From Caedibacter sp. 38-128 (GTDB lineage: Bacteria > Pseudomonadota > Alphaproteobacteria > Caedimonadales > Caedimonadaceae), in contig MKUU01000020.1 in assembly GCA_001898705.1 (NCBI GenBank), positions 48,488-112,487 on the forward strand: a stretch of DNA of 64,000 nucleotides, written 5' to 3'. The notes beneath the pieces are model-generated. The model was not told where the DNA came from, made no database searches, and was given only the letters and a program-made list of their open reading frames with translations. Below are positions 17,804 to 26,581 of the stretch, piece after piece; the first letter of the stretch is position 1, and every line of letters starts with the position of its first letter. Both the position numbers and the translations under genes were made by a program.

Positions 17804-18577
17804 ATGAAAAACTTTGACCACCATTCAGGTGCGTATTTAGATAGTGATGGCGCACAAATTTATTATGAATTGACAGGTAATGAAAATCGTCCAGTTTTAT
17901 TGCTATTGCATGGGGGGTTTGGCAGCATTGAGGATTTTAATGTTATTCTGCCTGACTTAAAACAACGGTTTAAAATAATTGGAATTGATAGCCGAGGACA
18001 TGGGAAATCAATGCTTAATTCAATGACCTTAACTTATGAACAAATCCAAAAGGATGTTGAACGCATTCTCGCGCATCTAGGTATCAATAAGCTAAGCATC
18101 ATCGGCTTCAGTGATGGAGGAACTGTCGCATACAGAGTTGCTTCAATGACGTCATTACATATTGAAAAGCTGGTTACTATTGGCTCACACTGGCATCTGA
18201 AAAATACGGAATCAGTAAAAGAGATATTCTTAAAGATCACTGGCGAAAGCTGGCGAAAAAAATTCCCTCGTACTTATGATCTTTATCAAAAACTGAATCC
18301 AGCCCCTAATTTTGATTTTTTTACTCAATCGATAATCAAAATGTGGCTTGATTCAAATTCATCTGGGTACCCTAATGAAGCCGTTAAAAATATTTCTTGT
18401 CCCTTATTGATCGTGAGAGGCGATGATGACCACCTTTTGTTAAAAGATGCTGTTGTAGAGTTATCTAAATTTATCAAAAATTCGCATTTATTAAATATTC
18501 CATTTGCGGGGCACGTGGCTTTCGAAGATCAGAAAGAAATATTTATGCTGAGCTTAAATGAGTTCTTACAAAGATAA
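17804..18577 (+). CDS. Alpha/beta-fold hydrolase
   Basis: A 257-residue protein with the oxyanion segment LLHGGFGS, the DSRGHGKS strand and the nucleophile elbow GFSDGG (Ser about 105). The acid residue lies in VRGDDDHLL and the catalytic His in FAGHVAFED. The triad is complete. Homologues include esterases, BioH-like enzymes and haloperoxidase-like proteins, so the substrate is open. The ATG at 17804 is preferred to the GTG at 17795 because GAAAG lies at ribosome-binding distance. It is the only gene behind the non-coding region at 17326-17795. Confidence 0.85.
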   Translation: MKNFDHHSGAYLDSDGAQIYYELTGNENRPVLLLLHGGFGSIEDFNVILPDLKQRFKIIGIDSRGHGKSMLNSMTLTYEQIQKDVERILAHLGINKLSIIGFSDGGTVAYRVASMTSLHIEKLVTIGSHWHLKNTESVKEIFLKITGESWRKKFPRTYDLYQKLNPAPNFDFFTQSIIKMWLDSNSSGYPNEAVKNISCPLLIVRGDDDHLLLKDAVVELSKFIKNSHLLNIPFAGHVAFEDQKEIFMLSLNEFLQR

Positions 18578-18586
18578 AATTTCTGT

Positions 18587-18628
18587 AACTATCTTACTGA
18601 TATTATAGAAAATTTTAGTAAGATAGTT
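18587..18628. terminator. Long inverted repeat after the hydrolase gene
   Basis: A perfect 12-base stem, AACTATCTTACT and its complement AGTAAGATAGTT, has an 18-base AT-rich loop and begins 9 bases past the stop codon. There is no clear T-run. The core ACTATCTT/AAGATAGT recurs in the inverted repeat at 41485-41507. Confidence 0.5.
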
Positions 18629-18678
18629 TAGTTTAAATAAGATGCTTCTCGAGGGAAGTAAGATTATTTAAGTTTTAG

Positions 18679-19614
18679 CTAAGTCTCTTTTTGAATTCTT
18701 ATTTCTTGTAATTGATTTTCAACATATAAGACGCGCGCCAAGGTATCCATAAGAATGCCAATCGTAATATCAATATCTTGGTCATTAATATCAAATGATC
18801 GTCCTGCCCCTTCTACATCAAACAACTTGTTAAATCCTGCCTTCGCGATTCCTAACTCGGTGACATTTTTTTGATATTGAATATAGGGATTATTCGAAAT
18901 CATTAATACTTTTTGATGATCCTGGGGTGTCATTTTTTGAAGCCAAAGCTGAACACAATCCATGGTTTGTGCTCTGGCTAAATCTTGTTGTTTTGTTGCT
19001 TCTATGAATATCGGTTTTTTCTCTTTAAGAGATAAGGGTAATTTAAGTTGGGCCCAAATTAACTTAGAGGCTTCGCGCTCATCATGAGGTAGAATGTTAG
19101 GTATGTGCCAATTAGGATCTTTCAAATAGGGTGAAGGGTTGATAAGTATCTCTTTGGTTTCTGTTGAAAAGAGAGGTCTTTCTCCTACTAAGAAGACAAT
19201 CTGAGTTTCAGGTTTTAAGTGTATAATTCCTTCCTCAACATTCTTTGCAAGAAACATAAGCCTTTCTCGCATATTAGGAACAGTTGATCCTTGAATAAGA
19301 ATAATATCTGGATTTGTATTCCTTTTGGGATAAATGGATGCAATATATTCAAGGTTGTAAAAGAGATTAATAATTTTCTCTTTCTGTTGCTTTGATAACC
19401 CAGAACATAATTTTTTATAATGTTGAATGGCTTCGTTTGACATTCTTTCAGCATTTTTAGGACGTAAGAAATGCGCCTGCGCTAAAGTATTCAGCTCTTG
19501 CGTCGTTGCTTCTCTTTCTTCAAAAATTTGCTGAAGTCGTGTTTCAGGGAAGATGTATGAAGACTCATTTAAGATATGACTAAAGAAAAAGAATATCTTT
19601 ATAATTTCTGGCAT
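18679..19614 (-). CDS. Unknown protein with a DUF218/YdcF-like core
   Basis: A 311-residue protein of no certain family. Residues 95-300 alternate hydrophobic strands and helices: PDIILIQGST, TQIVFLVGERPLF, PIFIEATKQQDLARAQTMD and KVLMISNNPYIQYQ. This is the layout of DUF218/ElyC-SanA-type proteins, where a glycine-bearing first strand and a E-x-x-x-x-N/T element bind substrate. The N-terminal hydrophobic stretch (EIIKIFFFFSHIL) might be a weak membrane anchor. It is monocistronic, with rpsU upstream on the same strand but separated by a strong terminator. Confidence 0.5.
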   Translation of the reverse strand: MPEIIKIFFFFSHILNESSYIFPETRLQQIFEEREATTQELNTLAQAHFLRPKNAERMSNEAIQHYKKLCSGLSKQQKEKIINLFYNLEYIASIYPKRNTNPDIILIQGSTVPNMRERLMFLAKNVEEGIIHLKPETQIVFLVGERPLFSTETKEILINPSPYLKDPNWHIPNILPHDEREASKLIWAQLKLPLSLKEKKPIFIEATKQQDLARAQTMDCVQLWLQKMTPQDHQKVLMISNNPYIQYQKNVTELGIAKAGFNKLFDVEGAGRSFDINDQDIDITIGILMDTLARVLYVENQLQEIRIQKET

Positions 19615-19651
19615 GAACTCCCCTTCTCTTCATTCAATTAATTATCCTAAA

Positions 19652-19683
19652 AAAAGCCCCTGAAATTTCTTTCAGAGGCTTTT
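19652..19683 (-). terminator. Rho-independent terminator of rpsU
   Basis: Two stacked stems, AAAAGCC/GGCTTTT and CTGAAA/TTTCAG, have one mismatch between them and a 4-base loop, about 22 bases past the rpsU stop. On the minus strand the stem runs into TTTTTTT. Confidence 0.85.
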
Positions 19684-19705
19684 AATTTCGTTAAGCTATG
19701 ACTTC

Positions 19706-19918
19706 TTAGAAGCCATCGCGCTCGATGCGTTTACGTTGAAGCTTACGAATACGCCGAATAGCTTCAGCTTTTTCGCGCTTCTTGCGCTCAGAAGGCTTTT
19801 CAAAATGACGACGAAGTTTCATTTCACGAAACACGCCTTCACGTTGCATTTTCTTCTTAAGCGAACGTAGAGCTTGGTCCACATTATTATCGCGAACTGT
19901 TACAAGCACGTTGCTCAC
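19706..19918 (-). CDS. rpsU: 30S ribosomal protein S21
   Basis: A 70-residue, very basic protein. It has [22 protein letters not shown] in pattern (first half quoted only as [16 protein letters not shown]), then [20 protein letters not shown], a textbook bS21. It helps 16S rRNA helix organisation and mRNA start selection. A GGAGAG ribosome-binding site precedes the ATG. A strong terminator follows directly, making a single-gene unit. Confidence 0.95.
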   Translation of the reverse strand: MSNVLVTVRDNNVDQALRSLKKKMQREGVFREMKLRRHFEKPSERKKREKAEAIRRIRKLQRKRIERDGF

Positions 19919-20025
19919 TCTCCTTTCAAAAAATAAACAATAAACATAGATAAATTAATATTATCTGCCGCAACTATAAGTTGGGTTTTGAGAAATGTGA
20001 AGAAGAAAATTCCAAATATGATTAA

Positions 20026-20065
20026 AATGCGTATCTATGTTTCATGAGGAACATAAACACGCATT
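20026..20065 (-). terminator. Composite hairpin downstream of gap
   Basis: An outer stem AATGCGT/ACGCATT and an inner stem ATGTT/AACAT are separated by small internal loops, beginning about 10 bases past the gap stop. On the minus strand the outer stem is followed by TTTTAAT. It is the likely end of the accD-folC-mutY-tkt-gap transcript. Confidence 0.6.
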
Positions 20066-20074
20066 CTTAATGTG

Positions 20075-21082
20075 CTACAAGAATTTACCCATGGCTTTTG
20101 CCGTATCTGCCATCCGGTTTGAGAAGCCCCATTCATTATCATACCATGACAAAACTCGACAAAAGCGCCCCTCAATGACTTGGGTTTGTGTTAAGTCGAA
20201 AGAAGAACTCAATGGGTTATGGTTGAAATCAATTGAAACAAGTGGCTCATTAACAACGCCTAAAACGCCTTTTAGGTCAGTTTGAGAAGCCTTTTCAATT
20301 GCGGCATTAATTTCAGCAGCTGTTGTTTCTTTTTTTGCATCAAATTTAAAATCAATCAAAGAAACATTCGGTGTTGGTACACGAATGGCTGTTCCATCTA
20401 ATTTACCTTTAAGTTCTGGAAGCACAAGACCGACAGCCTTGGCAGCACCTGTTGAGGTTGGGATCATTGAGAGTGCTGAAGCACGAGAGCGACGTGGATC
20501 ACTATGGAACGTATCTACAAGGCGTTGATCTCCTGTATAAGCATGAATTGTTGTCATATAGCCGCGTTCAATTCCTATAGCTTTCTGCAAAACATAGGCA
20601 ACTGGCGCTAAACAGTTTGTTGTACAAGAAGCGTTTGAAACAACAATATGGTCTTTTGAAAGTTTATCATGGTTAACCCCATACACGACGGTTAAATCAG
20701 CACCATCAGCAGGAGCCGAGATTAAAACCCGCTTTGCTCCAGCTTGGAGATGTTTTTCTGCTTTTGACTTCTCAGTAAAACGGCCTGAACATTCTAAGAC
20801 AATATCAATATTTAGATCTTTCCAAGGAAGATTTGCAGGGTCAGCTTGTGCGAGAACTTTCACTTCGCCAAATCCAACATCGATTCCTGTTGTAGACGTT
20901 TTTACTTCATAAGGGAAACGGCCATGAACTGAATCATACCGTAAAAGGTAAGCATTGCTTTCAATATCAGCTAAATCATTAATAGCGACAACCTCAAGAT
21001 CTTTATGATGATTTTCAACAATTGCTCTAAAAACAAGTCGTCCGATACGGCCAAATCCATTAATTGCTACACGAAGCGCCAT
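20075..21082 (-). CDS. gap: Glyceraldehyde-3-phosphate dehydrogenase
   Basis: A 335-residue type I GAPDH. The NAD site GFGRIGRLVFR is at the start, an Asp lies after the second strand (VAINDLAD, favouring NAD over NADP), and the catalytic motif SNASCTTNCLAP has Cys153 as nucleophile. The C-terminus SWYDNEWGFSNRM is diagnostic. It starts immediately after the tkt stop codon, where a GGAG site lies at the end of tkt. A pgk gene, which often follows gap in alphaproteobacteria, is absent here. Confidence 0.97.
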   Translation of the reverse strand: MALRVAINGFGRIGRLVFRAIVENHHKDLEVVAINDLADIESNAYLLRYDSVHGRFPYEVKTSTTGIDVGFGEVKVLAQADPANLPWKDLNIDIVLECSGRFTEKSKAEKHLQAGAKRVLISAPADGADLTVVYGVNHDKLSKDHIVVSNASCTTNCLAPVAYVLQKAIGIERGYMTTIHAYTGDQRLVDTFHSDPRRSRASALSMIPTSTGAAKAVGLVLPELKGKLDGTAIRVPTPNVSLIDFKFDAKKETTAAEINAAIEKASQTDLKGVLGVVNEPLVSIDFNHNPLSSSFDLTQTQVIEGRFCRVLSWYDNEWGFSNRMADTAKAMGKFL

Positions 21083-23119
21083 TTATTTCTCCTTTAATTT
21101 GTTGGTTGTTAATTCTACAACAGCTTCTACTGTAATTCCAAAGTGTCTGTAAAGCTCTTGATAAGGACCCGAGGCTCCAAAACCATGCATTCCTATAAAA
21201 TTTTCTGGTGAACTTATATATTTTTCCCATCCAAAAGGAATCGCAGCCTCAATGGCAATCCTTATCGTATGAAGTCCTAGAACTTTTTCTCGATACTCTT
21301 TTTCTTGAAGGTCGAAAAGGCGCCAACATGGAAGAGAGACAACACGGGCAGAAATTCCTCTGTTCTTGAGCTCTTCTTGTGCCTTTATGGCAATTGAAAC
21401 TTCAGATCCTGTTGACAAAAGTGTGATTTCTGCCTTTGGATCTTCGCTTAAAACATACCCACCTTTTTTGCTTAAATTTTCTTCGGTACTATCTGTGCGC
21501 AGTAATGGAAGATTTTGTCGCGTCAAAACGAGGAGCGACGGCGTTGTTTGGCTTTCTAAGGCTAATTCCCAGCATTCTGCAACCTCAACAGAGTCAGCAG
21601 GCCTGAAAACGTTAAGATTGGGAATCGCTCTTAGAGCTGCTAAATGCTCAACTGGTTGATGCGTTGGACCATCTTCACCTAATCCAATGGAATCGTGCGT
21701 CATAATATAAATCGTACGCGTCTGCATAAGGGCAGAAAGACGAATTGATGGTCTACAATAATCAGTAAAAGCAAGGAATGTTCCCCCATATGGGATAAAT
21801 CCCCCATGGAGGCTTATTCCATTCATTGCGGCGGCCATAGCGTGTTCTCTTACCCCATAATGAATATAATTTCCGCTAAATTTTTCTGAGGAAATAGCCT
21901 GGCTTTCTTTCGCTTTCGTATTATTTGATCCTGTGAGATCTGCTGACCCACCTAATAATTCGGGTATTTTTGGTACTAAGGTATCAAGAACTTGACCCGA
22001 AAGTATGCGTGTAGACGCTGTTGGCTTTTGGCTGCGAAAACTATTGATTAGCTCTTTAATGCGGTCTTGCCATCCTTTGGGTAACTCACCTTTAAAACGA
22101 CGTTCAATTTCATGTTTAATATTTGGTTCAGAATCTTGAAGATGGTTTTTCCAGCTCGTATACGCTTGTTCCCCTTTAACTCCAAAACTCCGCCAAGCAT
22201 CAAGAATGGGAGCAGGAACTTCAAAAGCTGGTGAAGACCAATTTAAAGCCTCACGCATCTTTAATATTTCTTTTTCTCCTAAAGAAGAACCGTGTACAGC
22301 TGATGTACCTGCTTTAGTCGGGGCTCCATAACCAATTGTTGTACGACAGGCAATCATTGAAGGTGCTTTTGCTTGCTGTGCTTTTTGCAGCGCTAAATAA
22401 ATTGCTTCAGGATTATGCCCATCAATGGCTTGTACTTGCCAGCCACAAGCCTCAAAACGTTTAAGTTGATCATCTGAGACAGATAAGCTTGTGGGACCGT
22501 CAATCGATATATGGTTATCATCAAACAAAACAATAAGCTTGGAAAGTTTTAGATGACCAGCTAGGGAAATAGCTTCATGAGAAATACCTTCCATAAGGCA
22601 GCCATCTCCAGCAATTACATACGTAAAGTGATTAAAAAGATGTTCACCAAACTGAGTACGTAAAAGGTGCTCAGCAATTGCCATTCCTACAGCATTTCCG
22701 AGCCCCTGTCCCAGTGGGCCTGTCGTTGTCTCTATTCCCAAATATTGATCTTTTTCCGGGTGACCTGCTGTATGAGCTCCCAGTTGACGGAACTCTTTCA
22801 AAGACTCTATCGTCATCCCTTCATAGCCCGTCAAATAATTGAGGGCATACAATAACATTGACCCATGCCCAGCAGAAAGTACAAACCTGTCTCGATCTGG
22901 CCACGTCGGATGCTTAGGGTCGAATTTAAGAAAATGCTGATATAAAACAGTTGCAACATCTGCCATTCCTAAAGGAAGTCCTGGATGACCTGAATTGGCC
23001 TTTTCAATGGCATCAATACTCAAAAAACGAATGGTATTGGCCAATTCCTGATGAGAAACACGTGCTAATGAAGAAAGATTCTTAGTAATAGGGATTCTCC
23101 TAATAGTTATAATGAGCAC
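21083..23119 (-). CDS. tkt: Transketolase
   Basis: A 678-residue thiamine-diphosphate enzyme moving two-carbon units in the non-oxidative pentose phosphate path. NSGHPGLPLGMAD and GHGSMLLYAL lie in the N-terminal domain. GDGCLMEGISHEA is the ThDP motif, and GVREHAMAAAMNG carries the conserved Glu of the pyrimidine domain. The C-terminal domain is complete. The GTG at 23119 is the only standard start upstream of the conserved region but has no ribosome-binding site. A strong AGGAGA lies at 23096-23101, six bases before an in-frame ATT at 23089. It lies between mutY and gap, which it precedes directly. Confidence 0.95.
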   Translation of the reverse strand: MLIITIRRIPITKNLSSLARVSHQELANTIRFLSIDAIEKANSGHPGLPLGMADVATVLYQHFLKFDPKHPTWPDRDRFVLSAGHGSMLLYALNYLTGYEGMTIESLKEFRQLGAHTAGHPEKDQYLGIETTTGPLGQGLGNAVGMAIAEHLLRTQFGEHLFNHFTYVIAGDGCLMEGISHEAISLAGHLKLSKLIVLFDDNHISIDGPTSLSVSDDQLKRFEACGWQVQAIDGHNPEAIYLALQKAQQAKAPSMIACRTTIGYGAPTKAGTSAVHGSSLGEKEILKMREALNWSSPAFEVPAPILDAWRSFGVKGEQAYTSWKNHLQDSEPNIKHEIERRFKGELPKGWQDRIKELINSFRSQKPTASTRILSGQVLDTLVPKIPELLGGSADLTGSNNTKAKESQAISSEKFSGNYIHYGVREHAMAAAMNGISLHGGFIPYGGTFLAFTDYCRPSIRLSALMQTRTIYIMTHDSIGLGEDGPTHQPVEHLAALRAIPNLNVFRPADSVEVAECWELALESQTTPSLLVLTRQNLPLLRTDSTEENLSKKGGYVLSEDPKAEITLLSTGSEVSIAIKAQEELKNRGISARVVSLPCWRLFDLQEKEYREKVLGLHTIRIAIEAAIPFGWEKYISSPENFIGMHGFGASGPYQELYRHFGITVEAVVELTTNKLKEK

Positions 23120-23144
23120 ACAATGCCTGGCGTTTTAAATAACG

Positions 23145-24203
23145 TCAATGGGGCTCAATTTCTTTAAAACTTGTTTCAATAATTTTTTTAAATAATTTTG
23201 GTAAAGCATAGTGGCTTAATTGATGCAGAAAAACCCACACACCGTCTAAAGTTTCTGCTTTTTTAGAACAAATACTTCCATAATAAGACTCAACTTCAAG
23301 ATCAAAATGGGTAAAACTATGATTTATACGACCCTCAAGAGATTTCCAGTGTGTTGTAAAGGGAGCATCTTTGCCAATATTATTACTTTCCACTTTTTCC
23401 AATTGCCATTCAGATGTTGGAACTCCCATCATTCCACCCAGTAATCCCTTTTCTGGTCTTTTCCTCAATAATATTGCGCCATCTTCTCTTTTGAGAATAT
23501 AAGCAATAGTATATTTTTGAGGCCTTACAAGCTTTTTATTTTTTAAAGGAAGCTCTGCCGCGATGCCTAATGCATGAGCTTTACAAGTTGGCTTAAAAGG
23601 GCATTTTTCGCATAGAGGTGCTCTGGGAGTACAAACAGTCGCTCCCAGATCCATCATGGCTTGCGCAAAGTCCCCAGGTCTTGTTTGCGGTGCGAATGCG
23701 CTAGCAGCATTTTGTATCTCTGGCATTCCATCGGGAAGTGGTATTGAAATAGCATATAAACGCGAAAGGATACGAGCAATATTTCCATCGACAGGTAAAA
23801 CATGTTCATTAAACGCAATAGCAGCAATTGCTCTTGCTGTATAAGGTCCTATACCAGGAAGCTTTATCAATTCATCTGAACTTGTTGGAAGCTTCCCTTT
23901 ATAGTCGTTTGTAATTTTTTTTGCGCAGAGATGAAGGTTTCTCGCTCTTGCATAATATCCCAAACCTTGCCATGCATGTAGAATATCATCAAGGGAAGCT
24001 TCTGCTAACTGTTGAAATGTAGGCCATCGCTGTATGAATGATAAAAAATATGGAATTACAGTAACAACCGTCGTTTGTTGCAACATAATTTCACTTAGCC
24101 ATACGTGATAAGGATTTACTGTTTGTTCACCTTTAGCCCGCCAAGGAAGATTTCTCCCTTGATTATCATACCAAATTAAAAGAGCTTTATGATATTCTTT
24201 CAT
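23145..24203 (-). CDS. mutY: A/G-specific adenine DNA glycosylase
   Basis: A 352-residue base-excision repair enzyme removing adenine opposite 8-oxoguanine. Catalytic Glu38 lies in SEIMLQQTTV, the helix-hairpin-helix is LPGIGPYTARAIAA, and catalytic Asp139 lies in LPVDGN. The iron-sulfur ligands are C191, C198, C201 and C207 (C-x6-C-x2-C-x5-C). A NUDIX-like C-terminal domain (about 225-350) for 8-oxoG recognition ends with the family's FTHFDLEVESY. It overlaps folC by 17 bases, so translation is coupled. Confidence 0.95.
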   Translation of the reverse strand: MKEYHKALLIWYDNQGRNLPWRAKGEQTVNPYHVWLSEIMLQQTTVVTVIPYFLSFIQRWPTFQQLAEASLDDILHAWQGLGYYARARNLHLCAKKITNDYKGKLPTSSDELIKLPGIGPYTARAIAAIAFNEHVLPVDGNIARILSRLYAISIPLPDGMPEIQNAASAFAPQTRPGDFAQAMMDLGATVCTPRAPLCEKCPFKPTCKAHALGIAAELPLKNKKLVRPQKYTIAYILKREDGAILLRKRPEKGLLGGMMGVPTSEWQLEKVESNNIGKDAPFTTHWKSLEGRINHSFTHFDLEVESYYGSICSKKAETLDGVWVFLHQLSHYALPKLFKKIIETSFKEIEPH

Positions 24204-25482
24204 GGTTATTTTCTAACATATTTAAAATATCACCAGCTAAATAAATTGATCCACAGATTATAACTCGAATGGGAGTCGAAGAAAGTTGAGATATTTTTTT
24301 CAATCCTTCAATGAGGGTATTTGCTGTAAAGCCATTTTTATGAGGGAGGATTTCAATAAACTGATTAGGGGCTCTATATTTTTCTGATGATGTAATAGGA
24401 ATAAAACAAAATTCTTTAGCCACTTTAGAAAGTACTGACAAAAAAGTAAAAGAATCTTTATGATTAAGCATTCCAACAATAAAATAGGTTGGCAAGAAAC
24501 GCCAAGTCTCCACTGTTTCTACGAGAGCTTGAGCCCCTCCTTCATTATGGGCACTATCAAGCCAAATTTCTGAGCCAACACAAAGATAATCAGCTAAAAG
24601 GCTAGAAGAAAGGTTTTGCAATCTTCCCTTCCAACTCGCTGTTGCTATTCCTGTTTTTAAATGTTTTTCTTTTAAATTAAATGAATGTGACTGTTCTAAC
24701 ATCGAAGTTATGCTCAATGCTAATCCAGCATTATGTATTTGATGTTTTCCTGCTAGACTTATCTTTGGACAATGTAAGTTTGAACAATAAACAAGCCCTT
24801 TTGCTGCTTCTTGTACGTCCCAGTCTCGATTTTCCAGAAAGAGAGAGACGGATAACTCTTTTGCGCAAGCAAGAAGCACACTTTCAATTTCTTTAGGTTG
24901 CGCAACTGAAAAGGCTGAAGCTCCTGCTTTGAAAATACCTGCTTTTGCATAAGCAATTTCAGCTAACGTTTTTCCTAAATAATCTTGATGATCATAGGAA
25001 ATTGACGTAATGGCTGTCACAATCGGCGATTTTATAACATTTGTTGCATCAAGCCGACCCCCCACCCCTGTTTCTAACAATAAAACATCTGCAGGATTTT
25101 GAGCATAAGCTAAAAATGCCGCTGAGGTTATAAATTCAAACCAGGTAAGTTCTTCTTGATCTTGAGCATATTTCTCACACTCTTGAAGTAAAAAAGAAAA
25201 ATAAGATTCTTCTATTTTCTTTCCCGCAATAATAATACGTTCATTACATTCTATTAAATGTGGTGAAGTATAAATATGCGCCTTATACCCTGCAGCCTCA
25301 AAAATGGCATGTAAAAAAGCGATTGTTGACCCCTTTCCATTTGTGCCAGCCACGTGAATAGTAGGGGGAAGTTTGAGATGAGGAGAGCCAAGTTTATATA
25401 ATAATTTTTCAATACGTTCCAAACTGAAACGTGCTTTAAAAGGAAATTTTTTAGAGAACGTGCCTAAATCAAATCGAACCAT
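24187..25482 (-). CDS. folC: Dihydrofolate/folylpolyglutamate synthase
   Basis: A 431-residue Mur-ligase-type enzyme adding glutamate to dihydropteroate or folates. The ATP loop is HVAGTNGKGSTIAFL (about 43-57), and TSPHLIECNERIII and LETGVGGRLDATN are the folate-site and Mg-site signatures. WLDSAHNEGGAQAL opens the C-terminal domain. It begins one base after the accD stop codon and overlaps mutY at its end. The accD-folC order is common in alphaproteobacteria. Confidence 0.94.
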   Translation of the reverse strand: MVRFDLGTFSKKFPFKARFSLERIEKLLYKLGSPHLKLPPTIHVAGTNGKGSTIAFLHAIFEAAGYKAHIYTSPHLIECNERIIIAGKKIEESYFSFLLQECEKYAQDQEELTWFEFITSAAFLAYAQNPADVLLLETGVGGRLDATNVIKSPIVTAITSISYDHQDYLGKTLAEIAYAKAGIFKAGASAFSVAQPKEIESVLLACAKELSVSLFLENRDWDVQEAAKGLVYCSNLHCPKISLAGKHQIHNAGLALSITSMLEQSHSFNLKEKHLKTGIATASWKGRLQNLSSSLLADYLCVGSEIWLDSAHNEGGAQALVETVETWRFLPTYFIVGMLNHKDSFTFLSVLSKVAKEFCFIPITSSEKYRAPNQFIEILPHKNGFTANTLIEGLKKISQLSSTPIRVIICGSIYLAGDILNMLENNHERIS

Positions 25483-25483
25483 C

Positions 25484-26335
25484 CTAAACGCGAGGTTTCA
25501 TTAAAAGTTTTATTAATGTAACTAAACGTTCTTTAATTTGATGACGAGGAACGACCATATCAATCATTCCATGCTCAAGAAGATACTCAGCAGTTTGGAA
25601 ACCTTCAGGGAGGGCATGTCGTATTGTTTGTTGAATGACACGAGCACCAGCAAAGCCTATCATGGCACCAGGTTCAGCAATAGCAATATCACCTAACATA
25701 GCAAAAGACGCTGATACTCCACCGGTTGTGGGATCAGTGAGAATTGTAATATAAGGCAAACCAGCTTCTTTTACTTGACGAACCGCTATCGTTGTACGAG
25801 GCATTTGCATAAGAGAAAGGATGCCTTCCTGCATTCTAGCTCCGCCAGATGATGGAATAACAATTAAGGGAGCTTTATACTTAACAGCAGCTTTTGCCGC
25901 AGCAACAAGACCAGCCCCTACAGCGGTTCCCATTGATCCCCCCATGAAATTGAATTCAAAGGCAACAACAATAGATTTTTGTCCACCAATGCGTCCCATT
26001 GCTATAAGGATGGCGTCTTCTTCCTCTGTTTTATGACGCGCATCTTTTAAACGATCTGAGTATTTTTTTAAGTCTTTAAATTTTAAGGGATCATGAACAA
26101 CTTTAGGGGTTGGAATACGCGTATATTCTTGTTCATCAAATAATAACTCAAGCCGTTTTTTAGCTTCAAGTCGCATATGATTGCCACAATGACGACACAC
26201 AAAGCTGTTCTCAGCTAAATCGCGATGGAAAATCATTTGCTCACATTTTGAGCATTTATCCCATAAATTATCAGGGACATCCTTACCCACAAGAGCTCTA
26301 AGCTTAGGGCGAACAAAATCAGTAATCCAGTTCAT
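25484..26335 (-). CDS. accD: Acetyl-CoA carboxylase carboxyltransferase beta subunit
   Basis: A 283-residue protein. An N-terminal zinc ribbon has C28, C31, C47 and C50, followed by the crotonase-like carboxyltransferase domain with [27 protein letters not shown] and [14 protein letters not shown]. With AccA it carboxylates acetyl-CoA in fatty acid synthesis. It is the first gene of the minus-strand run to gap. The 5' spacer (26336-26581) has a perfect 10-base inverted repeat. Confidence 0.96.
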   Translation of the reverse strand: MNWITDFVRPKLRALVGKDVPDNLWDKCSKCEQMIFHRDLAENSFVCRHCGNHMRLEAKKRLELLFDEQEYTRIPTPKVVHDPLKFKDLKKYSDRLKDARHKTEEEDAILIAMGRIGGQKSIVVAFEFNFMGGSMGTAVGAGLVAAAKAAVKYKAPLIVIPSSGGARMQEGILSLMQMPRTTIAVRQVKEAGLPYITILTDPTTGGVSASFAMLGDIAIAEPGAMIGFAGARVIQQTIRHALPEGFQTAEYLLEHGMIDMVVPRHQIKERLVTLIKLLMKPRV

Positions 26336-26383
26336 AAGGGCTCCTTATTGCTATCGATAAATTCTTTTAACAGATCTATCAGG

Positions 26384-26407
26384 TATTTTGAATATAAATT
26401 CAAAATA
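26384..26407. repeat. Perfect inverted repeat between divergent accD and fliM
   Basis: TATTTTGAAT and its complement are separated by four bases (ATAA), about 50 bases upstream of accD and 175 upstream of fliM. It could be an operator or hairpin for either divergent unit. Nothing else of note is seen in the 246-base spacer. Confidence 0.35.
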
Positions 26408-26581
26408 GGATTAAAAAATTAGTGATAAAAATATAGGAATTTGCCACATAAATTTCGAGAATTATGTTTTGGATCTAGAAAAATTTATGAATCTAACTTA
26501 TAAGGTAATCCTTTAAATTATTATAAAAAATACTATGTGATGCATCAAAAGAAGTTTTAAGCTAATTTTGTAAAGAACGAA

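Noticed and set aside
17556..17855. A 99-codon minus-strand frame in the non-coding region before the hydrolase
   Set aside because: It has no ribosome-binding site, overlaps several strong hairpins and the hydrolase start, and has a Phe/Leu/Cys-rich sequence typical of antisense translation.
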